A stretch of DNA of 64,000 bases from Christiangramia gaetbulicola (GTDB lineage: Bacteria; Bacteroidota; Bacteroidia; Flavobacteriales; Flavobacteriaceae). A program made the position numbers and the translations under genes. The stretch is from contig NZ_QBKQ01000004.1 of assembly GCF_003054225.1 (NCBI RefSeq), forward strand, positions 1 to 64,000, read 5' to 3'. Shown here in pieces: positions 9,253 to 18,478 of the stretch (within the stretch, counting starts at the first letter, position 1; every line of letters begins with the position of its first letter). The notes beneath the pieces were generated by a model. That model saw only the letters and a program-made list of their open reading frames with translations, had not been told where the DNA came from and ran no database searches.

Positions 9253-12252
9253 ATGAATTTCTCTAAACAATTATTAGTATATCTAATCATGTTTATGTGC
9301 GGCGCATCCGGATTCGCACAAAGAACAATTACCGGTACAGTTACCGCTGAAGATACCGGGGATCCTTTACTAGGTGCCAATATTCTGGTTCCTGATTCAA
9401 GCATCGGGGTTGTTTCCGATTTTGACGGTAATTTCTCTATCGAGGTACCTGAGGGAACTCAGGCGCTGGAGGTTTCTTTTGTGGGTTACCAATCTAAAAT
9501 GGTGCCTTTAACCGATTCTAACTCCTATAATATAAGTCTGGCTGCAGACCAGACCCTGGATGAAATCGTGATCGTAGGTTACGGTACCCAGGAGCAAAAA
9601 GATATTAGTAGTAGTATCCAGACCATAAATACTGAAGAGATCGGGAAGAACCCGGCCGCGAGTTTTGAATCTGCTTTGCAAGGGCAGACGCCAGGGGTGA
9701 ATATTTCTACTTCTTCGGCTACACCGGGAGCAGCGATAAATGTAAATATCAGGGGTGTCTCTTCTATTTCGGCAAGTAGCCAGCCTCTATTTATTGTAGA
9801 TGGTGTGCCTCTGGTTTCCAGGAATAATTCAGCATTGAACAGTAATATTCAGCCAACGAATCCATTGGCTGATATTAACCCGAACGATATTAAATCTATC
9901 ACAATTCTAAAAGATGCTGCAGCGGCTTCAATCTATGGTTCGCGAGGTGCAAATGGGGTAGTGCTTATTACCACAAAAAGAGGAAAGACCGGTAAAACCC
10001 TGGTAAACGTGGGTTACTATACTGGCTTCTCTGAAATTACCAATACTCCGGATCTTGTAGGTCCTAATCGATTCAAAGAATTCTTCAATACCGCTGCCGA
10101 ATTTGACGGTTTGGGAGAGGATTATTTCGACTGGATCGATACCTCTAATGGAGTTAGCACTAATATTTATGATGAGATCTTCAGAACAGGGATCACTCAG
10201 AACCTTGATATAAGTGCCCGAGGGGGTTCAGAAAAAACAAGATTCTATTTAAGTGGGAATTACTTCAAGCAGGAGGGTATTCAAATAGGTCAGGAATTCG
10301 ACAGGTTGAGTACCCGTTTGAATCTTGATCATAGTATCAATGATAAAGTAAAGATAGGAACCACAATTTTTGTCAACCGCAGTAACCATGACCGTACGAT
10401 TAACGAAAATGACGAATACGGGGTGATCATCAACGCACAGGGCTGGGATCCAACGGCGCCTATTAGAGATGAAAACGGTGAATTTACCAATCCTTTTAGT
10501 TACAACACCTGGTGGCCATTAGAAAACCCGGTACTGATCGCTGAAGAATATATCAACGATTCTCAAAGTACCCGTTTCCAGGCTTCCGCTTTTGCTGAAT
10601 GGGATATCATTCCAGATTTGACTTTTAGATCTGCATTCTCTTCTGAATATTCAAATTTCGTAGAAGAGTCTTTTGTTCCGGCAGGAACTAATAAATCAGA
10701 CGATGGGGAGGCAATTTTCGCCACTTACGAAGAAACCACCTGGCAGCTGGAGAACACGCTGAATTATAACAAGACTTTTGGGGATAAACATGACCTTGAC
10801 CTCCTTGCAGGTTGGACCTTGCAGGAAACCAAGGCTCAATTTTCAGACCAGGCGGGAGTAGGGTTTGCTACCAATAATACTACCAGTATTTCTGCTGCTA
10901 GCACAATCATAAACAGTACTACTGGTAAAAATCAATTTGGTTTGCAGTCATTTTTTGGACGTGCCAACTATTCTTTTGATAATAGATATGTGTTTGCCTT
11001 CACTTTAAGAGCCGATGGTTCTTCTCGTTTTGGTGAAGACAATCAGTACGGGTATTTCCCTTCCGGGTCTGTTGCCTGGAGACTGAACGAAGAAGACTTT
11101 TTCGATGTTGAATCTGTTTCTAACCTTAAATTAAGAGGTAGCTATGGTCTAACCGGAAACCAGGAAATTTCTTCCAATTGGGTAGGAACTTATTCTCTGA
11201 ATGCCAATTATAACGGTAGACCTGGAATTGCCCCGAACCGGCTTGAAAACTCAGATCTTGGCTGGGAAAAGACCAAGCAGCTTAACATTGGTTTAGATCT
11301 GGGATTATTTGACCAGAGAATTAATGTGACGGCAGATTATTTCAAAAAGCAAACCGAAGATCTTTTGCTTAGCGCTGGTGTTTCCGGGCTAACAGGTTTC
11401 AGTTCTGTTTTTCAGAATATCGGGGAGATCGAGAACAGTGGTTTCGAATTCAGTCTGAATGCAGATGTCATCCAGGGCGATGGCTTTAACTGGACGACCG
11501 GAGTGAACTTTTCATTCCTGAATAATGAGATCATTAAGCTGCAAAACGATGGCGAGATCATAGGTAGAAATCACATCCTGAAAGAAGGCGAGGCGGTAAG
11601 CACGCTTTACTTGATAAAATATGAAGGGGTAGATCCTCAAACCGGTGATGCCATGTTCGAAGACGTAAATAATGATGGGGTAATAGATTTCGATGATCGC
11701 CAGATCGTAGGCAGTGCTCTCCCAGATTATTTTGGTGGATGGCAGAACAACTTCTCTTACAAAGGTTTCAGCTTAACTGCGAATATTCAGTTTTCCGGCG
11801 GGAATAAGATCTTTAACCAGAGTAGACACGCTTACGAAAACTTTGGATTTACCCGAAGCGGCATTCCTTACGGAAATATCAGTGAGAGAGTGTATGATAA
11901 TTACTGGAGAGAACCGGGACAGCAAACCGATGTGCCGAGACCTTCTACCGAAGCCGGGCAATTACAAAGATTCAGTACTCAATTCCTTGAGGATGGTGAT
12001 TTTATAAGGCTTAAAACGCTTAGACTGGATTATAACCTTCCTTCAGATATTGTAGATTCTATAGGTCTGTCAGGCTTGAATTTATATGTACAGGGGCAGA
12101 ACCTTGTTACTATAACAGATTATTTAGGATTCGATCCAGAGGTTTCCACGAATACTTCAAATCAAACCGACCTTAACATCCTTCAGGGGGAAGATTTCGG
12201 AACCCTTGGGCAGGCGCGTACGATCACCATTGGATTAAATGCTTCATTTTAA
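9253..12252 (+). CDS. SusC/RagA-family TonB-dependent outer-membrane transporter
   Basis: A 999-residue outer-membrane importer. It has a signal peptide (cleavage near GFAQ), a CarboxypepD-reg-like domain (about residues 24-100; TGTVTAEDTGDPLLGANI), the SusC signature DEIVIVGYGTQ at about 103, a plug domain (to about 230; IYGSRGANGVVLITTKRG) and a 22-strand barrel ending in aromatic Phe (GLNASF). SusC proteins bring oligomers into the periplasm together with a SusD lid. The partner lies 9 bp downstream, followed by an isoaspartyl peptidase, a cyanophycinase and a permease. From this context I infer that the cargo is cyanophycin fragments (beta-Asp-Arg peptides) rather than glycan. Length is normal for the family. 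Confidence 0.95.
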   Translation: MNFSKQLLVYLIMFMCGASGFAQRTITGTVTAEDTGDPLLGANILVPDSSIGVVSDFDGNFSIEVPEGTQALEVSFVGYQSKMVPLTDSNSYNISLAADQTLDEIVIVGYGTQEQKDISSSIQTINTEEIGKNPAASFESALQGQTPGVNISTSSATPGAAINVNIRGVSSISASSQPLFIVDGVPLVSRNNSALNSNIQPTNPLADINPNDIKSITILKDAAAASIYGSRGANGVVLITTKRGKTGKTLVNVGYYTGFSEITNTPDLVGPNRFKEFFNTAAEFDGLGEDYFDWIDTSNGVSTNIYDEIFRTGITQNLDISARGGSEKTRFYLSGNYFKQEGIQIGQEFDRLSTRLNLDHSINDKVKIGTTIFVNRSNHDRTINENDEYGVIINAQGWDPTAPIRDENGEFTNPFSYNTWWPLENPVLIAEEYINDSQSTRFQASAFAEWDIIPDLTFRSAFSSEYSNFVEESFVPAGTNKSDDGEAIFATYEETTWQLENTLNYNKTFGDKHDLDLLAGWTLQETKAQFSDQAGVGFATNNTTSISAASTIINSTTGKNQFGLQSFFGRANYSFDNRYVFAFTLRADGSSRFGEDNQYGYFPSGSVAWRLNEEDFFDVESVSNLKLRGSYGLTGNQEISSNWVGTYSLNANYNGRPGIAPNRLENSDLGWEKTKQLNIGLDLGLFDQRINVTADYFKKQTEDLLLSAGVSGLTGFSSVFQNIGEIENSGFEFSLNADVIQGDGFNWTTGVNFSFLNNEIIKLQNDGEIIGRNHILKEGEAVSTLYLIKYEGVDPQTGDAMFEDVNNDGVIDFDDRQIVGSALPDYFGGWQNNFSYKGFSLTANIQFSGGNKIFNQSRHAYENFGFTRSGIPYGNISERVYDNYWREPGQQTDVPRPSTEAGQLQRFSTQFLEDGDFIRLKTLRLDYNLPSDIVDSIGLSGLNLYVQGQNLVTITDYLGFDPEVSTNTSNQTDLNILQGEDFGTLGQARTITIGLNASF

Positions 12253-12261
12253 AAAACGATC

Positions 12262-13602
12262 ATGAAAAGAATAAATAAATTTTTAATCATAACATTACTT
12301 CTCGGTTCACTAACCGGTTGTAGCGATATTTTAGAGGTAGAACTGGATGATGAAATTCGTTCTACAGAAGCGATCACAGACGGAATCTCCCTGAGATCTG
12401 CCGTTACCGGACTTTATAGTCTTGCCCAAAGCGGGACATATTATGGAGGAGAATTTGTAATGGCTCAGGCCTTAACCGGTGGAATTGCAGATGCAACGGG
12501 TTTCCGTGAGAGATTTACGCAACTGGACAATGCCATTATTCCTGCTTCCAGTATTTATGTGGAAAGCAGCTGGGTAGATGCATACGCCCTGGTAAATTCC
12601 AGCAACCTAATCCTTGAAAAAGTAGACGAACTTCAGTTGGACGATCCCGAGTCTGAGGGAGCAGCTCATTTTTTCAGAGCACTTGGTCTATTTGATGCTC
12701 TAAGGCAATTCGGGCAGTTTACTGATATGAATTCAGAATTTGGAGTTCCTGTTTTTACTCAGTATGTAGATAAAGAGACTGCCAGAACAATTGGCAGATC
12801 TACTGTATCAGCTTCGTATGATCAGATCATTTCAGATCTGGAGGCTGCGGTTTCTTTAATGGAATATGACAGTGAAAAATTCCTTGTTTCAAAAGGAACT
12901 GCGGAAGCTCTTCTGGCAAGGGTTCATCTATACGCAGGGAATTATGAGGAAGCCGAGCAATATGCTAGCCTGGCTATAGAAAACCCTGATTATGAACTGA
13001 ATGATAACTACAATGATATCTACGAAAGTGAAGGTTCTGCTGAAGCTATCTTCGAACTTGAATTCACCGAAACTGATGGGAATTCTCTAACTGAATATTT
13101 CTCTGTTTCGCCACCTGAAGTTTCCGCTAATTATGAAGATTTCTATGCCGTTATGAGTGATGACGACGATCCAAGAGGTGACCTTTATTATGATGACGGG
13201 CGTGTGGTCTTTGTAGATAAATACGGGATTAATGACGCTACGGTAGATGGGAATGCGATCATTATGAAACTTTCTGAAGTTTATTTGATAAGAGCTGAAG
13301 CAAGGGCCAGAATGGGAGAATTTGAACTTGCCCTGGAAGACCTAAATACGGTTAGAACAAGATCGCTGCCTTCTATGGCAATTGCCTTGGAGGAAGCTTC
13401 AGATTTTGATTCTTTCACAGATATACTGTTAGAAGAAAGAGCAAGAGAGCTTGCTTTTGAAGGACATCGTTGGTTCGATATCGTTAGACTTGAAAGAGCG
13501 GAATCTATCCTGGGAATAGAATCTTTCAGAACCGTATATCCTATCCCGCAGCGTGAAATAGCAATTTCCGGAGGTGTTCTGGTTCAGAATCCAGGATATT
13601 AG
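12262..13602 (+). CDS. SusD/RagB-family substrate-binding lipoprotein
   Basis: A 446-residue surface lipoprotein: the signal peptide ends in the lipobox LTGC (Cys20), and the mature part begins in the usual SusD way (CSDILEVELDDEIRS). Helical TPR-like regions and the C-terminal SusD segment are present (ARELAFEGHRWFDIVRL and PIPQREI near the end). It acts as the lid and recognition subunit of the SusC transporter 9 bp upstream. It is on the short side for the family, as is common for pairs that handle small or simple ligands. The likely ligand, from gene neighbours, is cyanophycin or its peptides. Confidence 0.93.
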   Translation: MKRINKFLIITLLLGSLTGCSDILEVELDDEIRSTEAITDGISLRSAVTGLYSLAQSGTYYGGEFVMAQALTGGIADATGFRERFTQLDNAIIPASSIYVESSWVDAYALVNSSNLILEKVDELQLDDPESEGAAHFFRALGLFDALRQFGQFTDMNSEFGVPVFTQYVDKETARTIGRSTVSASYDQIISDLEAAVSLMEYDSEKFLVSKGTAEALLARVHLYAGNYEEAEQYASLAIENPDYELNDNYNDIYESEGSAEAIFELEFTETDGNSLTEYFSVSPPEVSANYEDFYAVMSDDDDPRGDLYYDDGRVVFVDKYGINDATVDGNAIIMKLSEVYLIRAEARARMGEFELALEDLNTVRTRSLPSMAIALEEASDFDSFTDILLEERARELAFEGHRWFDIVRLERAESILGIESFRTVYPIPQREIAISGGVLVQNPGY

Positions 13603-13744
13603 AAAATAAGTGTTTGGTTTTGTGGTCTTAGCTGGGAGTAAGTGTTTGAATTAATGCCATACTTCCAGCCTGGGACTGCATACTTAAAAACAGGCTAGAT
13701 TTGCAGCTCAAATTTGCTACAGATATATTCAATCGATAAAGTAA

Positions 13745-14692
13745 ATGACAAAAAAATATAAATATTCCCTCTGTATCCATGGAGGAGCAGGGGTTATAGA
13801 AAAGGAGAACCTGTCTTCAAGCGATAAGGATCTCATTCTAAAAGATCTTAATGCCAGCCTTGAAGCCGGAGAAAAGATCCTGGCAGCAGGCGGTTCAGCT
13901 ATAGACGCTGTTTGTGCAGCGGTTGTTGTCCTGGAGAACAGCAGGCATTTTAACGCCGGGAAGGGTGCGGTTTATTCAAGGAACGGGAAGCATCTGCTTG
14001 AAGCTTCAATTATGGATGGATCTAACCTAAAAGCCGGGGCACTGGCAAATTGCAGCAGGGTGAAAAATCCGGTTAATTTCGCTAGAACCTTGATGGAGAG
14101 AGACGATATAATCATGATCTCGGGAGATGATGCAGATAAGCTTGCCGCAGAACATGGGCACGACCTTGTGGACAACTCCTGGTTCGATACGCCTTTTAGA
14201 GAGGAACAGTGGAAACAGGCTAAAGCCATGAACACAGATGAGACTTTCTTGGATCATTCTAATTTCAAGAAAGGTACCGTTGGAGCTGTAGCAATGGATT
14301 CTCAGGGAAATCTGGCTGCGGCCACTTCTACCGGGGGAATGACCAATAAGATGGAAGGACGAATAGGGGATTCTGCCATTATTGGCAGCGGAACTTATGC
14401 TCAGAATAAAACCTGTGCCGTGTCCTGTACGGGAATTGGAGAATTTTTCATGAGGGCTACCGTAGCTTCTTATGTGTCCAATTTAATGGAGTTTGCCGGT
14501 ATGTCCCTTGAGGAAGCTGCTGAAAAGGCTATCCACGAACATCATGGTAATCTTGGTGGTGATGGAGGCCTGGTAGCCGTAGATTCTGAAGGAAACACTA
14601 TTATGTCTTATAATTCTGCCGGAATGTACCGAGGATATGTCAACTCAAGTGAAAAAAAATTATATGTATGGGATGAAGAGGAAAAAGTTTAA
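13745..14692 (+). CDS. Isoaspartyl peptidase / plant-type L-asparaginase (Ntn hydrolase)
   Basis: A 315-residue precursor of an N-terminal-nucleophile hydrolase that cleaves itself to expose a threonine and then splits beta-aspartyl bonds. The N-terminus shows the family strand IHGGAGVI. The processing site is KKGTVGAV, with predicted nucleophile Thr178 (compare about 179 in E. coli IaaA), followed by STGGMTNKMEGRIGDSAIIGSGTYA-like substrate-binding segments and a late HEHHGNLGGDGG motif. There is no signal peptide, so it acts in the cytoplasm. Isoaspartyl dipeptidases of this family finish cyanophycin breakdown by splitting beta-Asp-Arg into Asp and Arg, and a cyanophycinase is the next gene. 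General asparaginase activity is also possible. It lies 142 bp after susD. Confidence 0.9.
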   Translation: MTKKYKYSLCIHGGAGVIEKENLSSSDKDLILKDLNASLEAGEKILAAGGSAIDAVCAAVVVLENSRHFNAGKGAVYSRNGKHLLEASIMDGSNLKAGALANCSRVKNPVNFARTLMERDDIIMISGDDADKLAAEHGHDLVDNSWFDTPFREEQWKQAKAMNTDETFLDHSNFKKGTVGAVAMDSQGNLAAATSTGGMTNKMEGRIGDSAIIGSGTYAQNKTCAVSCTGIGEFFMRATVASYVSNLMEFAGMSLEEAAEKAIHEHHGNLGGDGGLVAVDSEGNTIMSYNSAGMYRGYVNSSEKKLYVWDEEEKV

Positions 14693-14724
14693 TTTTCCTC
14701 TTCTTTCTTTTGAAAACAAAGATT

Positions 14725-15618
14725 ATGAAATTAGGTAAAATCGCCGGGCTGTTTCTAATGAGCTTGTTCTGGATCTCCTGTAATTCTGGAGATAGTTCTG
14801 GAAATACATCGGGTGAAAATCAGAAAGTTTCCCAGGTAAGAAATCAGGCAAAAGGGAAGTTATTCATTATAGGAGGAGGTAAACGTCCCCCGGAACTGGT
14901 AAAGGAGCTTATCAAGGTAAGTGATCTCGAAAATGATACATATGCGGTGATCCTTCCTATGGCTAGTAGTGAGCCAGATTCAGCTATTTTTTACGCGGCA
15001 AAACAATTTACCGAATTGGGGATTAAGCCTGAAAAGATAAAAGGATTTAACTTTCAAAAGAACAGGCAGAACGTAGAGCATTTGGATTCGCTGGCTAATG
15101 CAGGTCTTATCTATATTTCTGGAGGTGACCAGAACAGGTTCATGGATATCGTACTTGATTCCCCGGTATCTGATGCTATAAAAAGAGCCTATCAAAATGG
15201 CGCCACTATAGCAGGAACAAGTGCGGGAGCTGCGGTGATGAGTAAAAAGATGATCACAGGGGATGAATTTAAACATCCAGAATATACCGGAGATTTCAGA
15301 ACTATCGAGGCAGAAAATATCGAATTAAAAGAAGGTCTGGGGCTTTTAGAAAATGCCATCATCGATCAGCATTTTATTCAGCGAATGAGAATGAACCGGT
15401 TAATTAGTACGGCTATAGAAAACCCGGAAGAAATTTCCATAGGGATCGATGAATCTACAGCCATTCTTGTTCAGCAGGATAGTGCAAGTGTACTTGGTGC
15501 ATCACAGGTTATTGTGATTAGAAACAATAAGAAAAGCAAAATTTCAAAAAAGGGTTTACTCGGAGCCAGAGATCTTCAGCTTAGTGTTGTTTTACCGGGA
15601 GAAAAATTTGCCCTTTAA
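14725..15618 (+). CDS. Cyanophycinase, lipoprotein form (peptidase family S51)
   Basis: A serine exopeptidase of 297 residues that cuts multi-L-arginyl-poly-L-aspartate into beta-Asp-Arg dipeptides. Hallmarks are the early LFIIGGGKRP segment, SGGDQNR, the nucleophile elbow GTSAGA (Ser166 counted from this start) and the late DQHFIQRMRMNRL segment, all typical of cyanophycinases. The N-terminus is a lipoprotein signal with lipobox FWISC (Cys19), which places the enzyme outside the cytoplasm; intracellular cyanophycinases lack this. I chose the ATG at 14725 because a good signal peptide starts there; a TTG at 14710 is also in frame. Genes on both sides fit a scavenging pathway for external cyanophycin. 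Confidence 0.92.
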   Translation: MKLGKIAGLFLMSLFWISCNSGDSSGNTSGENQKVSQVRNQAKGKLFIIGGGKRPPELVKELIKVSDLENDTYAVILPMASSEPDSAIFYAAKQFTELGIKPEKIKGFNFQKNRQNVEHLDSLANAGLIYISGGDQNRFMDIVLDSPVSDAIKRAYQNGATIAGTSAGAAVMSKKMITGDEFKHPEYTGDFRTIEAENIELKEGLGLLENAIIDQHFIQRMRMNRLISTAIENPEEISIGIDESTAILVQQDSASVLGASQVIVIRNNKKSKISKKGLLGARDLQLSVVLPGEKFAL

Positions 15619-15636
15619 TTAAAAGCGAAATCAATA

Positions 15637-17025
15637 ATGAGTTTGCCAAGAAAGTTTCCCGATACCATTGCCATTATTCTGGGTATTTCCATTGTGTTCA
15701 TTCTGCTCACCTGGATTATCCCAGCTGGTCAGTTCGATCGGGAAACTATCGATGGTACCGACATGATCGTTGCGGGATCTTATGAAAGGGTAGAGGCAAA
15801 TCCGCAGGGTGTAGGCGCTTTTTTAACCGCTCCCATTAAGGGCTTTATTTCGGCAGCATTTGTAATTGGGTTTGTGTTTCTTGTAGGAGGAGCTTTTTCG
15901 GTATTAAATGCGACCGGAGCAATAAATGCCGGACTATTCAGCATTATAAAATTCGCTGAGAGAAATCCAAAATATAAACGCCTTATAGTTCCTTTTCTAA
16001 CCGCCTTATTTTCCCTGGCGGGAGCCACATTTGGGATGAGCGAGGAAATACTGGTATTTGTTCTCATTACCATTCCGCTGGCGAATGCGCTGGGATATGA
16101 TGCCATAATTGGTGCAGCTATTCCTGTGATTGGTACAGGAGTAGGTTTTGCTGGAGCAATCACGAACCCGTTTACCATCGGGATCGCGCAAAGTATAGCG
16201 CAGGTGCCTGTTTTTGGAGGTATAGAATATAGGCTCGTGGTTTGGATAATTCTTACTCTTATAGCTGGAATTGCCTTATTTCGTTATGCTTTAAAAATCG
16301 AAAAAGATCCCGGGAAAAGTATTTTATCGGGTCTAAATATCAAAAGCGGGGAAGAACTAGCTGTTGGCGATATGCCTGAACTTAATTTAAGGAGAAAAAT
16401 GATCCTTCTGACCCTGCTTTTTGCCCTGGTGTTGCTTATCTACGGGGTGAATGAGTTTGGCTGGTACATCAATGAGATCGCGGCACTTTTCATAGGTCTG
16501 GGAATGCTTTCCGCCGTTATTTACCGAATGTCTGCAACTAAAGCCATTGAAGCCTTTGTAGAAGGAGCACAGGGAATGATGAAGGCTGCCCTGGTGATAG
16601 GTTTAGCCAAAGGTTTACTGATCATTGCCGAAGAAGGACTCATCATAGATACAATCTTGAATTCGGTTGCTCAATTGGCCGGGGATACTCCTAAATATAT
16701 TTCCGCAGAGTTGATGTTTCTTTTCCAATGCTGTCTTAATTTCTTTATTCCTTCAGGTTCGGGTCAGGCTGCTTTAACCATGCCTATAATGGCTCCGTTA
16801 AGTGATGTGCTGGGCATAGGTAGAGAAATTGCTGTGCTCGCCTTTCAAATGGGCGATGGGCTTACTAACATGATCGTCCCTACCAGTGGTGTAACTATGG
16901 GAGTACTTTCGATCGCAAACATTCCTTACGATAAGTGGTTGAAATGGGCCTTTCCCAAAGTACTTATCCTTATTCTAGTTTCCATGCTGTTATTGCTTCC
17001 GCCTCTTTATTTATTTGAATGGTAA
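15637..17025 (+). CDS. YfcC/DcuC-family inner-membrane permease
   Basis: A 462-residue permease with about 12 hydrophobic spans of the YfcC family (C4-dicarboxylate/basic amino acid carrier-like fold). It carries the glycine-rich repeats SLAGATFGMSEE and FFIPSGSGQAALTMPIMAP and the C-terminal GLTNMIVPTSGVTMGVL motif, which are characteristic. Relatives have been tied to arginine/ornithine or dicarboxylate movement. It starts 18 bp after the cyanophycinase and ends the operon. The likely cargo here is beta-Asp-Arg dipeptide, arginine or aspartate crossing the inner membrane; the sequence alone does not decide among these. Confidence 0.85.
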   Translation: MSLPRKFPDTIAIILGISIVFILLTWIIPAGQFDRETIDGTDMIVAGSYERVEANPQGVGAFLTAPIKGFISAAFVIGFVFLVGGAFSVLNATGAINAGLFSIIKFAERNPKYKRLIVPFLTALFSLAGATFGMSEEILVFVLITIPLANALGYDAIIGAAIPVIGTGVGFAGAITNPFTIGIAQSIAQVPVFGGIEYRLVVWIILTLIAGIALFRYALKIEKDPGKSILSGLNIKSGEELAVGDMPELNLRRKMILLTLLFALVLLIYGVNEFGWYINEIAALFIGLGMLSAVIYRMSATKAIEAFVEGAQGMMKAALVIGLAKGLLIIAEEGLIIDTILNSVAQLAGDTPKYISAELMFLFQCCLNFFIPSGSGQAALTMPIMAPLSDVLGIGREIAVLAFQMGDGLTNMIVPTSGVTMGVLSIANIPYDKWLKWAFPKVLILILVSMLLLLPPLYLFEW

Positions 17026-17158
17026 TTTTCAAACTAATTGAGGTTATATAATGCTTAAGGAGTATAACGCCATTAGTATTATTGCTCAATTCATCACGGC
17101 CAGAGATTTACAGACCTAATCATATATGTTACTCATCAATATTGGTGGTTTAAATTAA

Positions 17159-17166
17159 TATATTTG
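17159..17166 (+). promoter_or_regulatory. -7 promoter element upstream of the GAF histidine kinase
   Basis: TATATTTG is a perfect match to TAnnTTTG, 19 bp before the start codon. It implies a short leader and transcription separate from the permease gene that ends 160 bp upstream. Confidence 0.55.
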
Positions 17167-17185
17167 CGAACCCCAAAACCTACCT

Positions 17186-18382
17186 ATGTTAAATGAGATT
17201 ATTGAAAATGACGAGGCTGAATATCAGAGGATAAAAAGCCTGAGTAAATTTGACCTTGATTACAACGAATTGCAGGAAGAGTTCAAGTCTCTTGTGCAAT
17301 TGTCTGCTATGATCGCCGGTACCGAAATGTCTGTGATCAATCTAATAGATAATTATTATCAATGGACCGTCACCGCTTTCTCTTCCAAACTATTGCAAAT
17401 GCCGCGAGAGGAATCTATTTGTGACAGGACCATACGTACGCATGAGCCTCTTGAGATAAGTGATCTTGAAAAAGATGAACGTTTTAAGGACAGAGGTTTT
17501 TCAAAAGGCGATTCCGGTTTTAATTATTACCTGGGAATTCCTCTAACGCTGGAATCTGGAGATAATATTGGTGCCTTGTGTGTACTAGATAAGAATTCTA
17601 AAGAGATCAGTGACCGGGATAAGTCTATGTTAAGGCTTGTTGCTTCTGAGATCGTGAATAAACTGGAGCATAAAAGGAAGATGGATGAAACCATATTTTC
17701 TTTAAATAAGGCCATAAAGACCAGGAACCAGGTGGCGCATGACGTTAGAGGGCCTATTACTGGCATTACAGGTCTTGCTGAGGTTGCGGCATCTGAAGAT
17801 TCCAGCAAAGAGGAAATGGTTCAGTATTTTAGGCTGATAAAAGATTCCGGAAATAGCGTTCTCGAACTAACCAACGATATTCTTAAAAGCGGACTGTCTA
17901 ATGATCCATTTCAGGAGAAAAATATCAATCTGAAGCAATTAAAAGAGAAATTACTGAAATTATATAGGCTACCGTCAAAATCCAAGAACATTGATTTCCA
18001 GATCAAAATAAATCCGGAAAAGTCTAATATCATCTTTTCTAGAAGGAAACTTCTTTCTGTTTTTGGAAATCTTATCTCCAATGCTATAAAGTTCACTCCT
18101 GCTAACGGTAAGATCACGGTAGATCTTGATGTACTCCATCTGGATAAGGGGAAATACCTGAAGTTTAAGATCACAGATAATGGCGTTGGAATTTCTAAAG
18201 AGGCTTTGGCTGAATTCAAACAAGATAAATTGAATTCCACCAGGGGCACTTCTGGGGAGGAAGGTTTTGGCTTAGGGTTAAAGTTAGTCCGGGATATGGT
18301 AACTGAATTTCGTGGTGAAATGGATATATCTTCCAAAGAAAATGCAGGTACAGAAATTGAGGTAAAACTTCTTTTGAATTAA
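17186..18382 (+). CDS. GAF-domain sensor histidine kinase (cytoplasmic, orphan)
   Basis: A 398-residue kinase with no membrane span. A GAF domain covers about residues 20-160 (CDRTIRTHEPLEISDL, GFNYYLGIPL), followed by a HisKA-like helix pair with predicted phospho-acceptor His185 in VAHDVRGPITG and a HATPase domain (about 280-398) with NLISNAIKF (N box), DNGVGI (G1) and GFGLGLKLV (G2). The GAF subtype resembles those of phytochrome-like bacterial kinases, but its ligand cannot be read. No response regulator lies beside it. It follows the cyanophycin locus but has its own promoter-like element, so a functional link is only possible. Confidence 0.88.
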   Translation: MLNEIIENDEAEYQRIKSLSKFDLDYNELQEEFKSLVQLSAMIAGTEMSVINLIDNYYQWTVTAFSSKLLQMPREESICDRTIRTHEPLEISDLEKDERFKDRGFSKGDSGFNYYLGIPLTLESGDNIGALCVLDKNSKEISDRDKSMLRLVASEIVNKLEHKRKMDETIFSLNKAIKTRNQVAHDVRGPITGITGLAEVAASEDSSKEEMVQYFRLIKDSGNSVLELTNDILKSGLSNDPFQEKNINLKQLKEKLLKLYRLPSKSKNIDFQIKINPEKSNIIFSRRKLLSVFGNLISNAIKFTPANGKITVDLDVLHLDKGKYLKFKITDNGVGISKEALAEFKQDKLNSTRGTSGEEGFGLGLKLVRDMVTEFRGEMDISSKENAGTEIEVKLLLN

Positions 18383-18429
18383 AGGAAGCGGGAGAATTTT
18401 CACCAGGAAGCATTTCTCTTTAATTTCCT

Positions 18430-18437
18430 TAAATTTG
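18430..18437 (+). promoter_or_regulatory. -7 promoter element upstream of dsbD
   Basis: TAAATTTG matches TAnnTTTG exactly, 41 bp before the dsbD start codon, in the 96-bp gap after the kinase gene. Confidence 0.5.
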
Positions 18438-18478
18438 AACGATTTTCAGAATAGAATTATCATCAGGATTTCAATAAT

